Shown in pieces: positions 52,790 through 61,679 of a stretch of DNA of 64,000 nt. How positions within the stretch are numbered: position 1 is the stretch's first letter; every line of letters begins with the position of its first letter. The DNA comes from Fulvivirga marina (GTDB lineage Bacteria; Bacteroidota; Bacteroidia; Cytophagales; Cyclobacteriaceae). The DNA is taken from the NCBI RefSeq assembly GCF_016775155.1, contig NZ_JAEUGD010000061.1, positions 59,076-123,075 of the forward strand, in the 5' to 3' direction. A program made the position numbers and the translations under genes. The notes under the pieces are model-generated. The model searched no databases, was not told where the DNA came from, and saw only the letters and a list, made by a program, of their open reading frames with translations.

Positions 52790-53575
52790 TTAGTATAGTC
52801 CTTTATATAATCCTCCATCAATCAATATAGATTGTCCTGTTATGTAACGAGCATTCTCAGAAGTAAGAAAGGCGCACATATCTCCGACATCCTCTATTGT
52901 TCCCAGGTTTTTAGAGGGAATGAGATTTTTAAATCTTTCTGCTACTTTGGAAGTAGAAATTTCTTCCTTATCAGCCATCACCTGATGAATAGCCCGAACC
53001 CTGTCCGTATTAATAATGCCGGGAAGAAGATTATTTATGGTTATGTTATCTTGTGCTATATTCTCAATAATAGACTTGGAATAAGCATGTATGCAACTCC
53101 TTAATACATTGGAAAGCACCAAACTTCTGTGGGGTTCTTTAGCAGTTATAGAGGTAATATTTACTATCCTTCCATAGTTATTTTCCTGGAAGTGAGTGAT
53201 GAATTTGCTTATAAGTTTTACATAGTTAATAAAATGATTTTCAAACAAGTCGACCCAGTCGGTCGGCGATAGTGAATCATATTCACCTACTTTTGGGCCA
53301 CCATTGTTGTAAACCAAAATGTGTATTTGAGGAAAAATAGCAAGGCACTTTTCCTGCAATTGCTCTATTTGTTCGCTTTTCGTAAGATCGGTGACTATAC
53401 CATGCACTTCCCCTCCGGTTTCTTCCTTCAAAGAGTTAACAGCTTTATTAATATCATTTTCATGACGTGAGCATATGATCACCTTCGCTCCCTGTTGTAG
53501 CATTGATTTAGCAATGCCAAAGCCAATTCCACGAGAAGCGGCACATACCATGGCTACTTTATCTTTTAAATTCAT
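52790..53575 (-). CDS. Short-chain dehydrogenase/reductase with non-canonical active site
   Basis: This is a 261-residue Rossmann-fold SDR. The cofactor motif A-S-R-G-I-G-F-G-I-A is near 13-22, and the N-N-G-G-P variant of N-A-G is near 90. The active-site Ser is in V-N-I-T-S-I-T near 138. Where classical SDRs have Y-x-x-x-K the sequence reads L-V-L-S-N, as in a recognised SDR subgroup, so the catalytic mechanism may differ. The C-terminal T-G-Q-S-I-L-I-D-G-G is typical. It starts 2 nt after the RraA-like gene. Confidence 0.88.
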   Translation of the reverse strand: MNLKDKVAMVCAASRGIGFGIAKSMLQQGAKVIICSRHENDINKAVNSLKEETGGEVHGIVTDLTKSEQIEQLQEKCLAIFPQIHILVYNNGGPKVGEYDSLSPTDWVDLFENHFINYVKLISKFITHFQENNYGRIVNITSITAKEPHRSLVLSNVLRSCIHAYSKSIIENIAQDNITINNLLPGIINTDRVRAIHQVMADKEEISTSKVAERFKNLIPSKNLGTIEDVGDMCAFLTSENARYITGQSILIDGGLYKGLY

Positions 53576-53577
53576 AT

Positions 53578-54216
53578 TTATATTTGTTGAATCATTTTAA
53601 ATGCCTTGCTAATAGAGCCTGACTCATTTATCAGACGAACCATCTTTTCCTCGGCTTCAAGAATGTTTTTAGCCTCAAGAATAACATCGTCGATATGGTC
53701 CTTCGGTATAACTACTACACCATCCTGATCTGCAAAAATGATATCCATTGGAGATACTGATACTCCTCCACAATTCACATCAGTCTGCACTGATTTTATG
53801 CTATACTTTCCTGCTCCTGAATAAGGGGTGGTTCCTTTTGAGAATACAGGGTATTTCAGGTTCATGATGTCATCCAAGTCTCTGGTACAGCAATTTAATA
53901 TCGTGCCCCTGATCTTATTAGTGGAAGATGCAAGAGTAAGTAGTCCACCCCATCCTGAAATGTTTGTTTCTGTATCTTCAAATACCTGAACCAGTACATG
54001 CGTCTCATCAAGTGAATCTATCAAGGACATCAGCTTATCAGGTGGTGCCGGTAATTTAGTTTTACTGTTCAGGCAAGTGGCTGCATAGCCCACTATCTTG
54101 CAAGGAAACATAGGTTTAATGCTACTTTCCATGGTGGTTTTAAAACCTACCACTTTCTCTACCGCATCGGATATAATAGAGGTACTAAACCTCTCCAAAA
54201 CTTTAATTCTCTCCAT
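53578..54216 (-). CDS. RraA-family aldolase/decarboxylase
   Basis: This is a 212-residue protein of the RraA/HMG-aldolase family (4-hydroxy-4-methyl-2-oxoglutarate aldolase or oxaloacetate decarboxylase type). The family signature G-W-G-G-L-L near 88-93, followed after about 20 residues by C-T-R-D near 111-114, supplies the pyruvate- and metal-binding residues. F-A-D-Q-D-G-V-V-V-I-P near 165 is also conserved. It is the first structural gene of the operon, 103 nt after the AraC gene. Catabolic C-C cleavage or decarboxylation of a 2-oxo acid is expected. Confidence 0.87.
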   Translation of the reverse strand: MERIKVLERFSTSIISDAVEKVVGFKTTMESSIKPMFPCKIVGYAATCLNSKTKLPAPPDKLMSLIDSLDETHVLVQVFEDTETNISGWGGLLTLASSTNKIRGTILNCCTRDLDDIMNLKYPVFSKGTTPYSGAGKYSIKSVQTDVNCGGVSVSPMDIIFADQDGVVVIPKDHIDDVILEAKNILEAEEKMVRLINESGSISKAFKMIQQI

Positions 54217-54319
54217 TTTTTTATTATAAATTATAGGTATAGGTATATATTTTCCTGTACTGTAAATTGGATACAGGGTGTATTTAGAATGAAATTGTAG
54301 ATTTGTTTATTCAACTGGA

Positions 54320-55078
54320 TCAAGCCAATGCTGACAGTCTCATTGAAGAGGGATTTACTCCATATATGGCTTTATAGCAATTATTAAAATGCTGGGACGA
54401 ACTGAAACCTGAAACCTGAGCTATCTCTTTGATAGAAAGATCTGCTTGAGTGACAAGCTGACTTGCATGTTTGACCTTGAACATCATTAAAAGCTTCTTG
54501 GGATTTATAATTTGCTGTTTTTTGAATTCCCTCGAAAGTGTACATTCGTTTATATTCAGAATATCAGCTACTTCTGATACTCCTTTTAGAGTAAGGTAGT
54601 GGTGCTCTATAAGATGACAGGCTTTAGCGACTATCTTCGAAGAATTGTAAGAGTCCTCCTCTATATTTAAATCTTTCAGTGAAACCGGGTTTAGCACATT
54701 GGATATCTCCTCGACGAGTTCTCTTGTAAACGATTGATTCCCTGAGCAAAGCAAAACTTTGTCTACTCCATGTTTTCCGCACAGCCTTACAAGCTCTAAG
54801 TCCTCTTCCACCATTAAAGCAATCGTTTTCAGGTTAGTCAGGTTAGTTTTTACGATCTCCAGATATTGGAGATCATTAACTCGTTTTCTTTCAAAATCGA
54901 ATATAAAAACGCTTATTGGGGTTGACTTGATGATTTGAATACACTCTCTTATATGATTGCACTTAATAATATTTAATTCACTTTTAAGAGTATCGTCAAT
55001 TTTATTAAAACATGATAAACTTCGTATTAAAGTGCAAGCATACTGCTTATAAGTAGGTATTATACAGCTATTTAACAT
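54320..55078 (-). CDS. AraC-family transcriptional regulator (pathway-specific)
   Basis: From the ATG at 55078 this has 252 residues. The N-terminal 140 residues look like a receiver-like alpha/beta domain (hydrophobic strands such as I-S-V-F-I-F-D-F and K-T-I-A-L-M-V) without clear phospho-acceptor residues. The C-terminal 100 residues are two helix-turn-helix motifs of the AraC/XylS type (L-N-I-N-E-C-T-L-S-R-E-F-K and I-K-E-I-A-Q-V-S-G-F-S-S-S-Q-H-F-N-N-C-Y). It lies directly upstream of, and in line with, the ten-gene operon and is its probable regulator. Confidence 0.9.
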   Translation of the reverse strand: MLNSCIIPTYKQYACTLIRSLSCFNKIDDTLKSELNIIKCNHIRECIQIIKSTPISVFIFDFERKRVNDLQYLEIVKTNLTNLKTIALMVEEDLELVRLCGKHGVDKVLLCSGNQSFTRELVEEISNVLNPVSLKDLNIEEDSYNSSKIVAKACHLIEHHYLTLKGVSEVADILNINECTLSREFKKQQIINPKKLLMMFKVKHASQLVTQADLSIKEIAQVSGFSSSQHFNNCYKAIYGVNPSSMRLSALA

Positions 55079-55210
55079 AATCAATAGTTGGTTTTATTTA
55101 TAATAATTATTGGATAAGTAATTAATTAACAGGCGATTACTCATTAAATTCTTATTAGTAAATAATTATCTTCAAAATTATTCCGTTTGCTGTATACAGT
55201 CAATATCTAT

Positions 55211-55240
55211 TTTTTGACCAATCATCTTTTTTTTTGACCA
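55211..55240. promoter_or_regulatory. Direct repeat TTTTTGACCA x2, 20-bp period
   Basis: Exact copies at 55211-55220 and 55231-55240, two helical turns apart, lie between the AraC gene and the divergent acetyltransferase (32-61 nt before its ATG). Direct half-sites at about 20-21 bp are typical of AraC-family operators. Confidence 0.5.
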
Positions 55241-55271
55241 TAGTAAACATATCTTTAATTTAAAAATTAGA

Positions 55272-55805
55272 ATGAATCGTATATTACCTTTAGATGCAGG
55301 TAAGGTTACCTTAAGAACTTTAGAAGAAAGTGATGCTGATCAGATAGCATTTCATGCAAATAACCCCAATATCGCTCACTTCACTGCCAACGTTCCATAT
55401 CCCTATAAAAAAGAAGATGCAATTGTCTGGATAAGCAAAACCAGATCAGGGATGCAATTGGGAAAACAGTATACGTTCGGAATAGAGTATGACAAAAGGA
55501 TTGTAGGTGCCATCGGACTCAAAGTAGATGATAGCAACAATGAAGCCGAGGTAGGATATTGGCTCGGAGAGGAATATTGGAACAAAGGATTGTGCACTGA
55601 TGCACTTCAAGCTGTGGTCAGATTTGGATTAGATTCTCTCAAGCTTCATAAAATTAATGGTTCATACTTATCCCACAATTTGGCAAGCAGCAGGGTTTTG
55701 AATAAGTGTGGTTTTATTGTAGACTGTGTGCTAAAGGATCATATTTTCAAGAATGACAAATACTTCGACTTGGTTAAATGTTATTTGTTAAGTCCTGAAA
55801 AATAA
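55272..55805 (+). CDS. GNAT acetyltransferase, RimJ/RimL type
   Basis: This is a 177-residue acetyltransferase with the RimJ/RimL pattern: L-R-T-L-E-E-S-D-A-D-Q-I near 15-26, E-V-G-Y-W-L-G-E-E-Y-W-N-K-G near 95-108 and the S-R-V-L-N-K-C-G-F segment near 140-148. The acetyl-CoA loop is the divergent form found in this branch. It is transcribed away from the AraC regulator and preceded by its possible operator. It could be a self-resistance or tailoring enzyme of the adjacent cluster, or unrelated. Confidence 0.88.
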   Translation: MNRILPLDAGKVTLRTLEESDADQIAFHANNPNIAHFTANVPYPYKKEDAIVWISKTRSGMQLGKQYTFGIEYDKRIVGAIGLKVDDSNNEAEVGYWLGEEYWNKGLCTDALQAVVRFGLDSLKLHKINGSYLSHNLASSRVLNKCGFIVDCVLKDHIFKNDKYFDLVKCYLLSPEK

Positions 55806-55961
55806 ACCTTAATGAACCATCCTGGAATCCTGGCATTAGTTAAACGACACCTCCTGTAAAGGAGACCTTTCCTGATCCATTCTCTGAAGAGTTTCTACCT
55901 ATCAGAAATACAGTTTATCAAAAACTAGAACAAGGGATCAACTTATATCGCTACACTGTTT

Positions 55962-56447
55962 TTATAAATGAATCACTGTGGGTTGATCGTTTCCATCATC
56001 AAATAATAAATCTTCAACCATCTCCTTTAGCCTAACCAATACTTCTGCATTAAGGTTACCTGAACTTTTATCCAATACCTCTAGTACATTCTCCCTATTA
56101 GTACTCATTTCTAGGACCATCAAGTAGTAATCAAAAACACTTTCAACCCTCTCCTCACTTAGCATTAAAAGCATTTCCAATACTTGATCATCAGTGATAT
56201 TCTCAACCTTATAAGGCTCGGGCAGCAACAGCGCTTTGATGAAGTCCTCTTCATTTGTATAAGAGTGGTAAGCTACAATATCATCTACAGTATAAAAACT
56301 CGATTTTCCACCTATCTTATTGAATTCTTCGATCTCCGAATCAACGCTCAACCCTTTCTCTATTTTATTTTCAATTTCGGTTAGCAAGTTGGCCAGAACC
56401 TCATATTGACCTTTATCAAATTCGACTCTTAAACTGGTTCTTTTCAC
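55962..56447 (-). CDS. Hypothetical acidic helical protein
   Basis: This is a 161-residue protein I do not recognise. It is acidic and mostly helical by pattern, rich in E and L, with segments such as V-L-E-M-L-L-M-L-S-E-E-R and V-L-V-R-L-K-E-M-V-E-D. There is no signal peptide or membrane segment. The start is a GTG, since the frame closes three codons upstream and no ATG precedes residue 90. It stands alone between the acetyltransferase and an unassigned region, so the context says nothing about function. Confidence 0.55.
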   Translation of the reverse strand: MKRTSLRVEFDKGQYEVLANLLTEIENKIEKGLSVDSEIEEFNKIGGKSSFYTVDDIVAYHSYTNEEDFIKALLLPEPYKVENITDDQVLEMLLMLSEERVESVFDYYLMVLEMSTNRENVLEVLDKSSGNLNAEVLVRLKEMVEDLLFDDGNDQPTVIHL

Positions 56448-57066
56448 TATGATTCTTTAATGTTAAACAAACTGATTCCCCAAAAGAGGGATTTTGAAAG
56501 TACGCTTAAATCTAAGACTAAAGATTTTGAAATAAAAAAACCTTCATCTTCCCCCATTCCTACGGAGGTATAGCACTGCCTGCTGAACAATTAAGGTTTA
56601 TCAAACTTTTAGAAGTTTAGTAAATCGCTGTTTAGTCCTGTATAGCTTAACATCGAAATATTTAACATTGCGTCCAATCTAAAAAATCCATAAACTACGG
56701 CAGCGTAGCCTAATTACTGCCCGTTAAACAAACTAGAAGAGTAGTACCTGAAAGGAACTTGTTACTCATAGGCCATCTGTTAGCAGAGGCAGAGTCCTCT
56801 ACAAGGTCTACAAGAGACTCTGCTAAGAAGAAAAGAGGACACGAATGCTCTATCACCCCACCACTAGTTATAGAAACTTCTACAGCCTGCGCTGTCCTCC
56901 CCTACAGGAGAGGGCTTGATAGCGTTCAGTTTTTCAGGGTGTTGATGGGTGAAGTGTTACAGCCAGAATAGTTTATACACTTTCCATTTGGGATCAGAAT
57001 CTATCTGTATACCTCATGATGAGAGATCTTAGCTCTGTTAAATAATTGTAATATTTTGCTTCTACT
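56448..57066. other. Unassigned region of about 620 bp
   Basis: No convincing gene. A 70-codon frame (56759-56971, TTG start) has an odd composition and no support. Inverted repeats are visible: AGCAGAGTC-like arms around 56787-56824 and an ACAGC/GCTGT pair near 56882-56896. It may hold a structured RNA or decayed sequence. Confidence 0.4.
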
Positions 57067-58071
57067 TTATACAACCTCAGAAAAATACTCCGGAATCAAT
57101 TTCCTGATCTTATCCAGGGTATCATTGACAGATAGCTCGCTCATACCTCCTGCGGCATTGGCATGGCCTCCACCGCTAAAATGTTCTGCGGCTAATACGT
57201 TGACGGCATTCTCTTCCCCTTTTGAGCGGAACGATATTTTCATGATCCCATCACGTTCGGTAAATACAATAGCCACTCTCATACCCCTGATAGATAATGC
57301 ATGGTTGGCCAGACTATCCGTATCACCTTTCTTGTAATTATATTTGGCAAGTTCTTCTTTTGATAAAGGAATAATGGCGACTTGGTATTCCTCCATGATT
57401 TCCAGTTTTTCACTCATGGCATAGCCCTGCAATCTCAAACGACTGACGGTGTTGTTGTCATTCAGGTATTCATGGACCAGGTGATGTTGTACACCTGCGG
57501 CAAGAAGTTTAGCCAATACTTCATGCGTTCTGGGCTTCATTGATGGAAATCTAAATGTTCCGGTATCGGTAAGAATTCCCAAATATAGCGGAGTACCTAT
57601 TTTATCATCTAGCAATGCATCATACCCCGATCCTTCAATCAGATCAACAATCAGCTCTGAGGTGGATGAAGCCGTGGTTTCTGAAACAATAATATCAGGA
57701 AATGCTTCCGGGTCAAGATGATGGTCTATCATCACCTTTTTACAAGTTGCCGATTCCAGCAAAGCCTGCATATCCCCTACCCTGCCTACAGCATTGTAGT
57801 CCAGGCAAAAGATCAAATCAGCCTGCTGAAAGGCAGCTTCCACTTGCTCAGGCTCTTCATTCATCAACAATATAGGCGAGGTATCCAACCAGTATAAAAA
57901 ATCTGGTGCAGGATCAGGATGACAGATCAATACCTTTTTACCCAGCTTTTCTATAAAATGCAACAATCCCAGTGAACACCCTACAGAATCTCCGTCGGCT
58001 GATTTGTGGGATGTGATAACAATATGAGAGGCATTGCATATTTCAGCTGCAATTTGTTTATATACATTCAT
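57067..58071 (-). CDS. DHH-family phosphoesterase, NrnA-like
   Basis: This is a cytoplasmic bifunctional nano-RNase/pAp-phosphatase type enzyme that degrades short RNA and 3'-phosphoadenosine 5'-phosphate. It has 334 residues. DHH domain: S-H-K-S-A-D-G-D-S near 20-28, C-L-D-Y-N near 91, and the D-H-H motif in M-I-D-H-H-L-D near 114-120. The C-terminal DHHA1 domain has S-F-R-S-K-G-E near 285 and the substrate-binding G-G-G-H-A-N-A-A-G-G near 304-313. It is a single gene. Confidence 0.92.
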   Translation of the reverse strand: MNVYKQIAAEICNASHIVITSHKSADGDSVGCSLGLLHFIEKLGKKVLICHPDPAPDFLYWLDTSPILLMNEEPEQVEAAFQQADLIFCLDYNAVGRVGDMQALLESATCKKVMIDHHLDPEAFPDIIVSETTASSTSELIVDLIEGSGYDALLDDKIGTPLYLGILTDTGTFRFPSMKPRTHEVLAKLLAAGVQHHLVHEYLNDNNTVSRLRLQGYAMSEKLEIMEEYQVAIIPLSKEELAKYNYKKGDTDSLANHALSIRGMRVAIVFTERDGIMKISFRSKGEENAVNVLAAEHFSGGGHANAAGGMSELSVNDTLDKIRKLIPEYFSEVV

Positions 58072-58211
58072 TCTATAGTGTTTCTTTGTAATGATTGGAG
58101 TAATTACCCCTTTTATGAATTTTCCTGCTCCGCAGAGTCTCCTGCTCTTTATTTTGCCTACAGTCTTTGACTATTCGCTCATAAGGAAGCTCAAGTCTGA
58201 TCGGTAGTAAT

Positions 58212-58244
58212 AAAAAAAGCCCGAAGAATTAATCTTCAGGCTTT
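58212..58244 (-). terminator. Terminator of the tRNA-Leu gene
   Basis: On the minus strand, a 9-bp stem (58233-58241 with 58219-58227, one G-T pair) with a loop of about 5 nt is followed by seven T. It is immediately downstream of the tRNA. Confidence 0.88.
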
Positions 58245-58246
58245 AG

Positions 58247-58328
58247 TACCCAGGGCCGGAGTCGAACCGGCACGTCCGAAGACATTGGTGTTTGAGACCA
58301 ACGCGTCTACCAATTCCGCCACCTGGGC
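58247..58328 (-). tRNA. tRNA-Leu (anticodon CAA)
   Basis: This is an 82-nt class II tRNA. The acceptor stem (7 bp, first pair G-T), D arm, anticodon arm with loop CTCAAAC (anticodon CAA, reading UUG), a variable arm with a short hairpin around T-C-T-T-C-G-G-A, and the T arm with GGTTCGACTCC all fold. The long variable arm is as expected for Leu. The CCA end is not encoded. A terminator follows at once. Confidence 0.96.
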
Positions 58329-58560
58329 TTTAATTTAGTTGGTTAGTTGGAACCGCTTTTGTTAAACGGGATGCAAAGATGTTTAAAGATTTCAATATTA
58401 CCAATAGTTGGATAAAAAATAGTGAAGAGATTTATCTAATATCTCACATTGCCGGGATAACCAACCTGCACAATGCACTTCTTCCCTGTAATTGCTTTCG
58501 AAATATTGAAAATTTGATTAGGTTCAGATGTCTTTCCTACATAACAAATTCGCCGTCATC

Positions 58561-60495
58561 ATGAATAGACTATGCCTTCTACCCTTGTCAATGGCCATAC
58601 TCACTGCTTGCCAAAACCCAAAAACGGAAACAAAACAACGTAAGTTACCGGAACTTATCACTCAAAATTCCCAGATCGTTGTTGAAAAAGAAGGGCAGGT
58701 ATTCAGAGACTTAAACAGCAATAGCAAACTGGACATTTATGAAGATTCAAACCAGCTTATTGAAGCCAGAATAGCTGACCTTCTCTCTCAAATGACTTTG
58801 GAAGAAAAGGCTGGAATGATGTTTATTGGAGGTGTAGGCATAAGTGAAGACGCAAAACCTGACGGAAAAGAAAAAATCAAAGGCCCTGGCGCACGCATGC
58901 CTTCGGTTGTGGAATATATGGATTCCAAAAAAATGACGTATTTCAATATCTGGGATATACCGGAAGACCCGGTCACTTTTGCTAAATGGTATAACAATAC
59001 CCAACGCATCGCAGAGAATACCCGGCTTGGCATCCCCGTTACCATAGCCTCTGATCCACGACACCATTTCAGCAACAACATCTTCTCCATGAGCGCTCAA
59101 GGCTTCTCTCAATTTTGCGAAACGTTGGGTTTTGCTGCCTTGAGAGATGAGAAGCTCATGAAAAAGTTTGCCGACATTGTCCGGCAGGAATATGTGGCGA
59201 TTGGCATCAGGGAATCACTTCACCCTCAAATTGACCTGGCCACTGAACCCAGATGGGCCAGGATAAGCGGGGCATTTGGAGAAGATGCTGCTTTGACCGC
59301 TAAATTGGTCAAAGCATACATTAAAGGCATGCAGGGAGACTCTTTAAGCGGTACAAGTGTTGCCTGCATGACCAAGCACTTTCCCGGTGGTGGCCCTCAA
59401 AAAGAAGGTCTGGACCCACACTTCTCATTTCAAAAAGGTCAGATTTACCCTGGAAATAACTTTGACTACCACCTAATCCCTTTTGAGGCCGCTTTTGAAG
59501 TTAATACAGCGGCCATTATGCCTTACTATGGTGTCCCTACAGACCAAACCGAAGAGAATGTCGCGATGGCTTATAACAAAGCTATTATTACCTCGTTGCT
59601 TAGGGAAAAGTACAATTATGACGGTGTGGTCTGCACCGACTGGGGTTTAATCACTGACGTGCCCATGGGGCCGGATGTGATATGGAAAGCCAGAGCATGG
59701 GGAGTGGAGGATCTTAGCGAAGCCGAAAGGGTTCAAAAAGTTATTGAAGCTGGTTGTGATCAGTTTGGAGGAGAAATGAGACCAGAACTGGTTGTGCAGT
59801 TGGTTAATGAAGGTAAACTTACTGAAGAGCGGATTGATCAGTCTGTAAAACGATTGTTGAAGCTTAAATTCGAGTTGGGCCTGTTCGACAATCCGTTTGT
59901 TGATGATAGCAAAGTGCATGAAGTTTTAAACAAAAGGGAATTCCGAGAATTGGGCGAACACACTCAACGGGAGTCTATGACGCTCCTGAAAAATGAAGAT
60001 GTACTGCCGCTCACAAAAAATAAATTCAAGGTTTATATCAAAAACATAGATAGCGCTGTGGTTGCTAATTACGCTACTGTGGTTACCAACCCTGAGGAAG
60101 CAGATTATGCCATCATCCGGCTTAATGCACCTTGGTACCCTGTAGAAACCAAAAACCCTTTTGCCCTTGGGTTTCATCATGGAGACTTGGATTTCAAAGG
60201 AGAAGAAAAGCAAAAGATACTAACACTACTTCAAAAAGTCCCAACGATCGTCGATATCTATCTTGATCGGCCAGCGGTAATACCGGAAATAACCGAAGCT
60301 TCCAGTGCGCTAATCGCCAATTACGGTGCCAGTGACAAATCTGTATGTGAAGTACTTTTTGGAAACACTGCCCCTAAAGGCAAGCTGCCTTTTGAGTTGC
60401 CTTCATCTATGGAAGCAGTATATAAACAGAAAGCTGACGTACCTTATGATAGCGAAAAACCCTTATTCAAATTCGGCTTTGGGCTTCAATATTAA
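58561..60495 (+). CDS. Glycoside hydrolase family 3 lipoprotein (beta-glucosidase-like)
   Basis: This is an exo-acting retaining glycosidase of family GH3. From the ATG at 58561 it has 644 residues. It has a lipoprotein signal with lipobox L-T-A-C (Cys about 17). The (beta/alpha)8 domain has M-T-L-E-E-K-A-G near 80, K-H-F-P-G-G-G near 275 and the nucleophile-type Asp in V-V-C-T-D-W-G near 360. The C-terminal alpha/beta-sandwich domain (about 460-640) has E-S-M-T-L-L-K-N at its start. The frame opens 11 codons earlier; the later ATG gives a correct signal. It should act in the periplasm or on the cell surface; the sugar is unknown. Confidence 0.93.
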   Translation: MNRLCLLPLSMAILTACQNPKTETKQRKLPELITQNSQIVVEKEGQVFRDLNSNSKLDIYEDSNQLIEARIADLLSQMTLEEKAGMMFIGGVGISEDAKPDGKEKIKGPGARMPSVVEYMDSKKMTYFNIWDIPEDPVTFAKWYNNTQRIAENTRLGIPVTIASDPRHHFSNNIFSMSAQGFSQFCETLGFAALRDEKLMKKFADIVRQEYVAIGIRESLHPQIDLATEPRWARISGAFGEDAALTAKLVKAYIKGMQGDSLSGTSVACMTKHFPGGGPQKEGLDPHFSFQKGQIYPGNNFDYHLIPFEAAFEVNTAAIMPYYGVPTDQTEENVAMAYNKAIITSLLREKYNYDGVVCTDWGLITDVPMGPDVIWKARAWGVEDLSEAERVQKVIEAGCDQFGGEMRPELVVQLVNEGKLTEERIDQSVKRLLKLKFELGLFDNPFVDDSKVHEVLNKREFRELGEHTQRESMTLLKNEDVLPLTKNKFKVYIKNIDSAVVANYATVVTNPEEADYAIIRLNAPWYPVETKNPFALGFHHGDLDFKGEEKQKILTLLQKVPTIVDIYLDRPAVIPEITEASSALIANYGASDKSVCEVLFGNTAPKGKLPFELPSSMEAVYKQKADVPYDSEKPLFKFGFGLQY

Positions 60496-60547
60496 GTAAA
60501 CATGAAACCTCATAGCTGGAATAGTGTTACATTCGCCTGGCCAAACA

Positions 60548-61657
60548 TTAAACCGACCCGGTTGAAGAAAGCACATTGTTGCCTGCGTCAGCAAGATTAA
60601 AAATACGACCTGACCTGTTTTCTTCAGTATTGAAGTATTTTGTACTTATAATATTAAATACAGCTTCTACCCAGTGGTTATCTGTATTTAAACTTTCTGT
60701 AAAATTGAATTTCTCGCCCCCGTGCTCTAAAAACAGGTCGCGGTACTCCTCTCCTATTTCAAGCGTAGTTTCCAGGCAATCAGCTACGAAGGAAGGAGAT
60801 ACAACCAATAGGTTTTTAACCCCATTCCTGGCCAGTTCTTCTATTGTTGCATCTGTATAAGGTTGTATCCAAGGATCTTTGCCCAGTCTGCTTTGAAAAG
60901 ACGTGCTGTAGCTACTTGTTTCTAATCCTATACTTTCTGCAATCAGTTTTGAAGTATGGAAGCAAGCACTGCGATAACAATACTGCTGATGTTCGCCGTC
61001 ACTGCAATTGCATGCCGAGTTGCAATAGTCAGACTCATTCCTAATGCGATCCAGATGTCGCTCGGGTATTCCATGGTAGCTAAAAAGCACATGGTCAGGC
61101 TGGTGTTGACTGATGTCTCCTAGCACTTTTGCAGCAAAAGCATTGATAAACTCCGGATGACTATGGTAGCTATTAAGAAACTGAATACTAGGTATCACTT
61201 GCCATTGAGAAATTATCTCCATTACTTTTTGATTAACCGAACCGGTAGTAGCCGAAGCATACTGTGGAAAGAGAGGAAATACAATGAGTTCATCTACTCC
61301 CTTAATACGCAGCCTCTTCAAAGCCATTTCTATGGAGGGGTTTTGGTAGCGCATAGCCAATTCCACTTCTACATTCCAGGGGCTACTATCAAATTTTTGC
61401 AATAGCTTGTGTACCAGCACCAACCCATGAGTCAATAGTGGAGAACCTTTTCTTGTCCAAAGTTTTTTATATTCTTTAGCCACCTTGCGAGAGCGAAACG
61501 GAGCAATTATCCCATTAACCAATAAGAAGCGCTTCCAGAAGGGTATATCTATAACCCTGCCATCCATCAAAAACTCCGTCAGGTATCGCTTCACTGCTTT
61601 GTATTCCGGCTCATCCGGTGTCCCTAGATTTACTACCAACACTCCTGTTCTACTCAT
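60548..61657 (-). CDS. hemH: Ferrochelatase
   Basis: This enzyme inserts Fe2+ into protoporphyrin IX (final step of haem synthesis). It has 369 residues. V-V-N-L-G-T-P near 8-14, the catalytic His in F-S-Y-H-G-I-P-E-R-H near 192-201 and the Glu-rich segment C-L-E-T-T-L-E near 294-300 are present. A Cys-rich insertion (Cys 212, 216, 218, 227, 232) directly after the His loop resembles the internal iron-sulfur cluster sites of some bacterial ferrochelatases. It lies just downstream of hemA, which is 22 nt away, so haem genes are linked. Confidence 0.95.
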   Translation of the reverse strand: MSRTGVLVVNLGTPDEPEYKAVKRYLTEFLMDGRVIDIPFWKRFLLVNGIIAPFRSRKVAKEYKKLWTRKGSPLLTHGLVLVHKLLQKFDSSPWNVEVELAMRYQNPSIEMALKRLRIKGVDELIVFPLFPQYASATTGSVNQKVMEIISQWQVIPSIQFLNSYHSHPEFINAFAAKVLGDISQHQPDHVLFSYHGIPERHLDRIRNESDYCNSACNCSDGEHQQYCYRSACFHTSKLIAESIGLETSSYSTSFQSRLGKDPWIQPYTDATIEELARNGVKNLLVVSPSFVADCLETTLEIGEEYRDLFLEHGGEKFNFTESLNTDNHWVEAVFNIISTKYFNTEENRSGRIFNLADAGNNVLSSTGSV

Positions 61658-61679
61658 AATCTTATTCGTTAATGCTTTG

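Noticed and set aside
56759..56971. 70-codon ORF with TTG start
   Set aside because: There is no ribosome-binding or promoter support, the composition is odd, and it overlaps inverted repeats.
58379..58564. Plus-strand ORF of 61 codons between tRNA-Leu and the GH3 gene
   Set aside because: It has no protein-like pattern and overlaps the upstream region of the GH3 gene.
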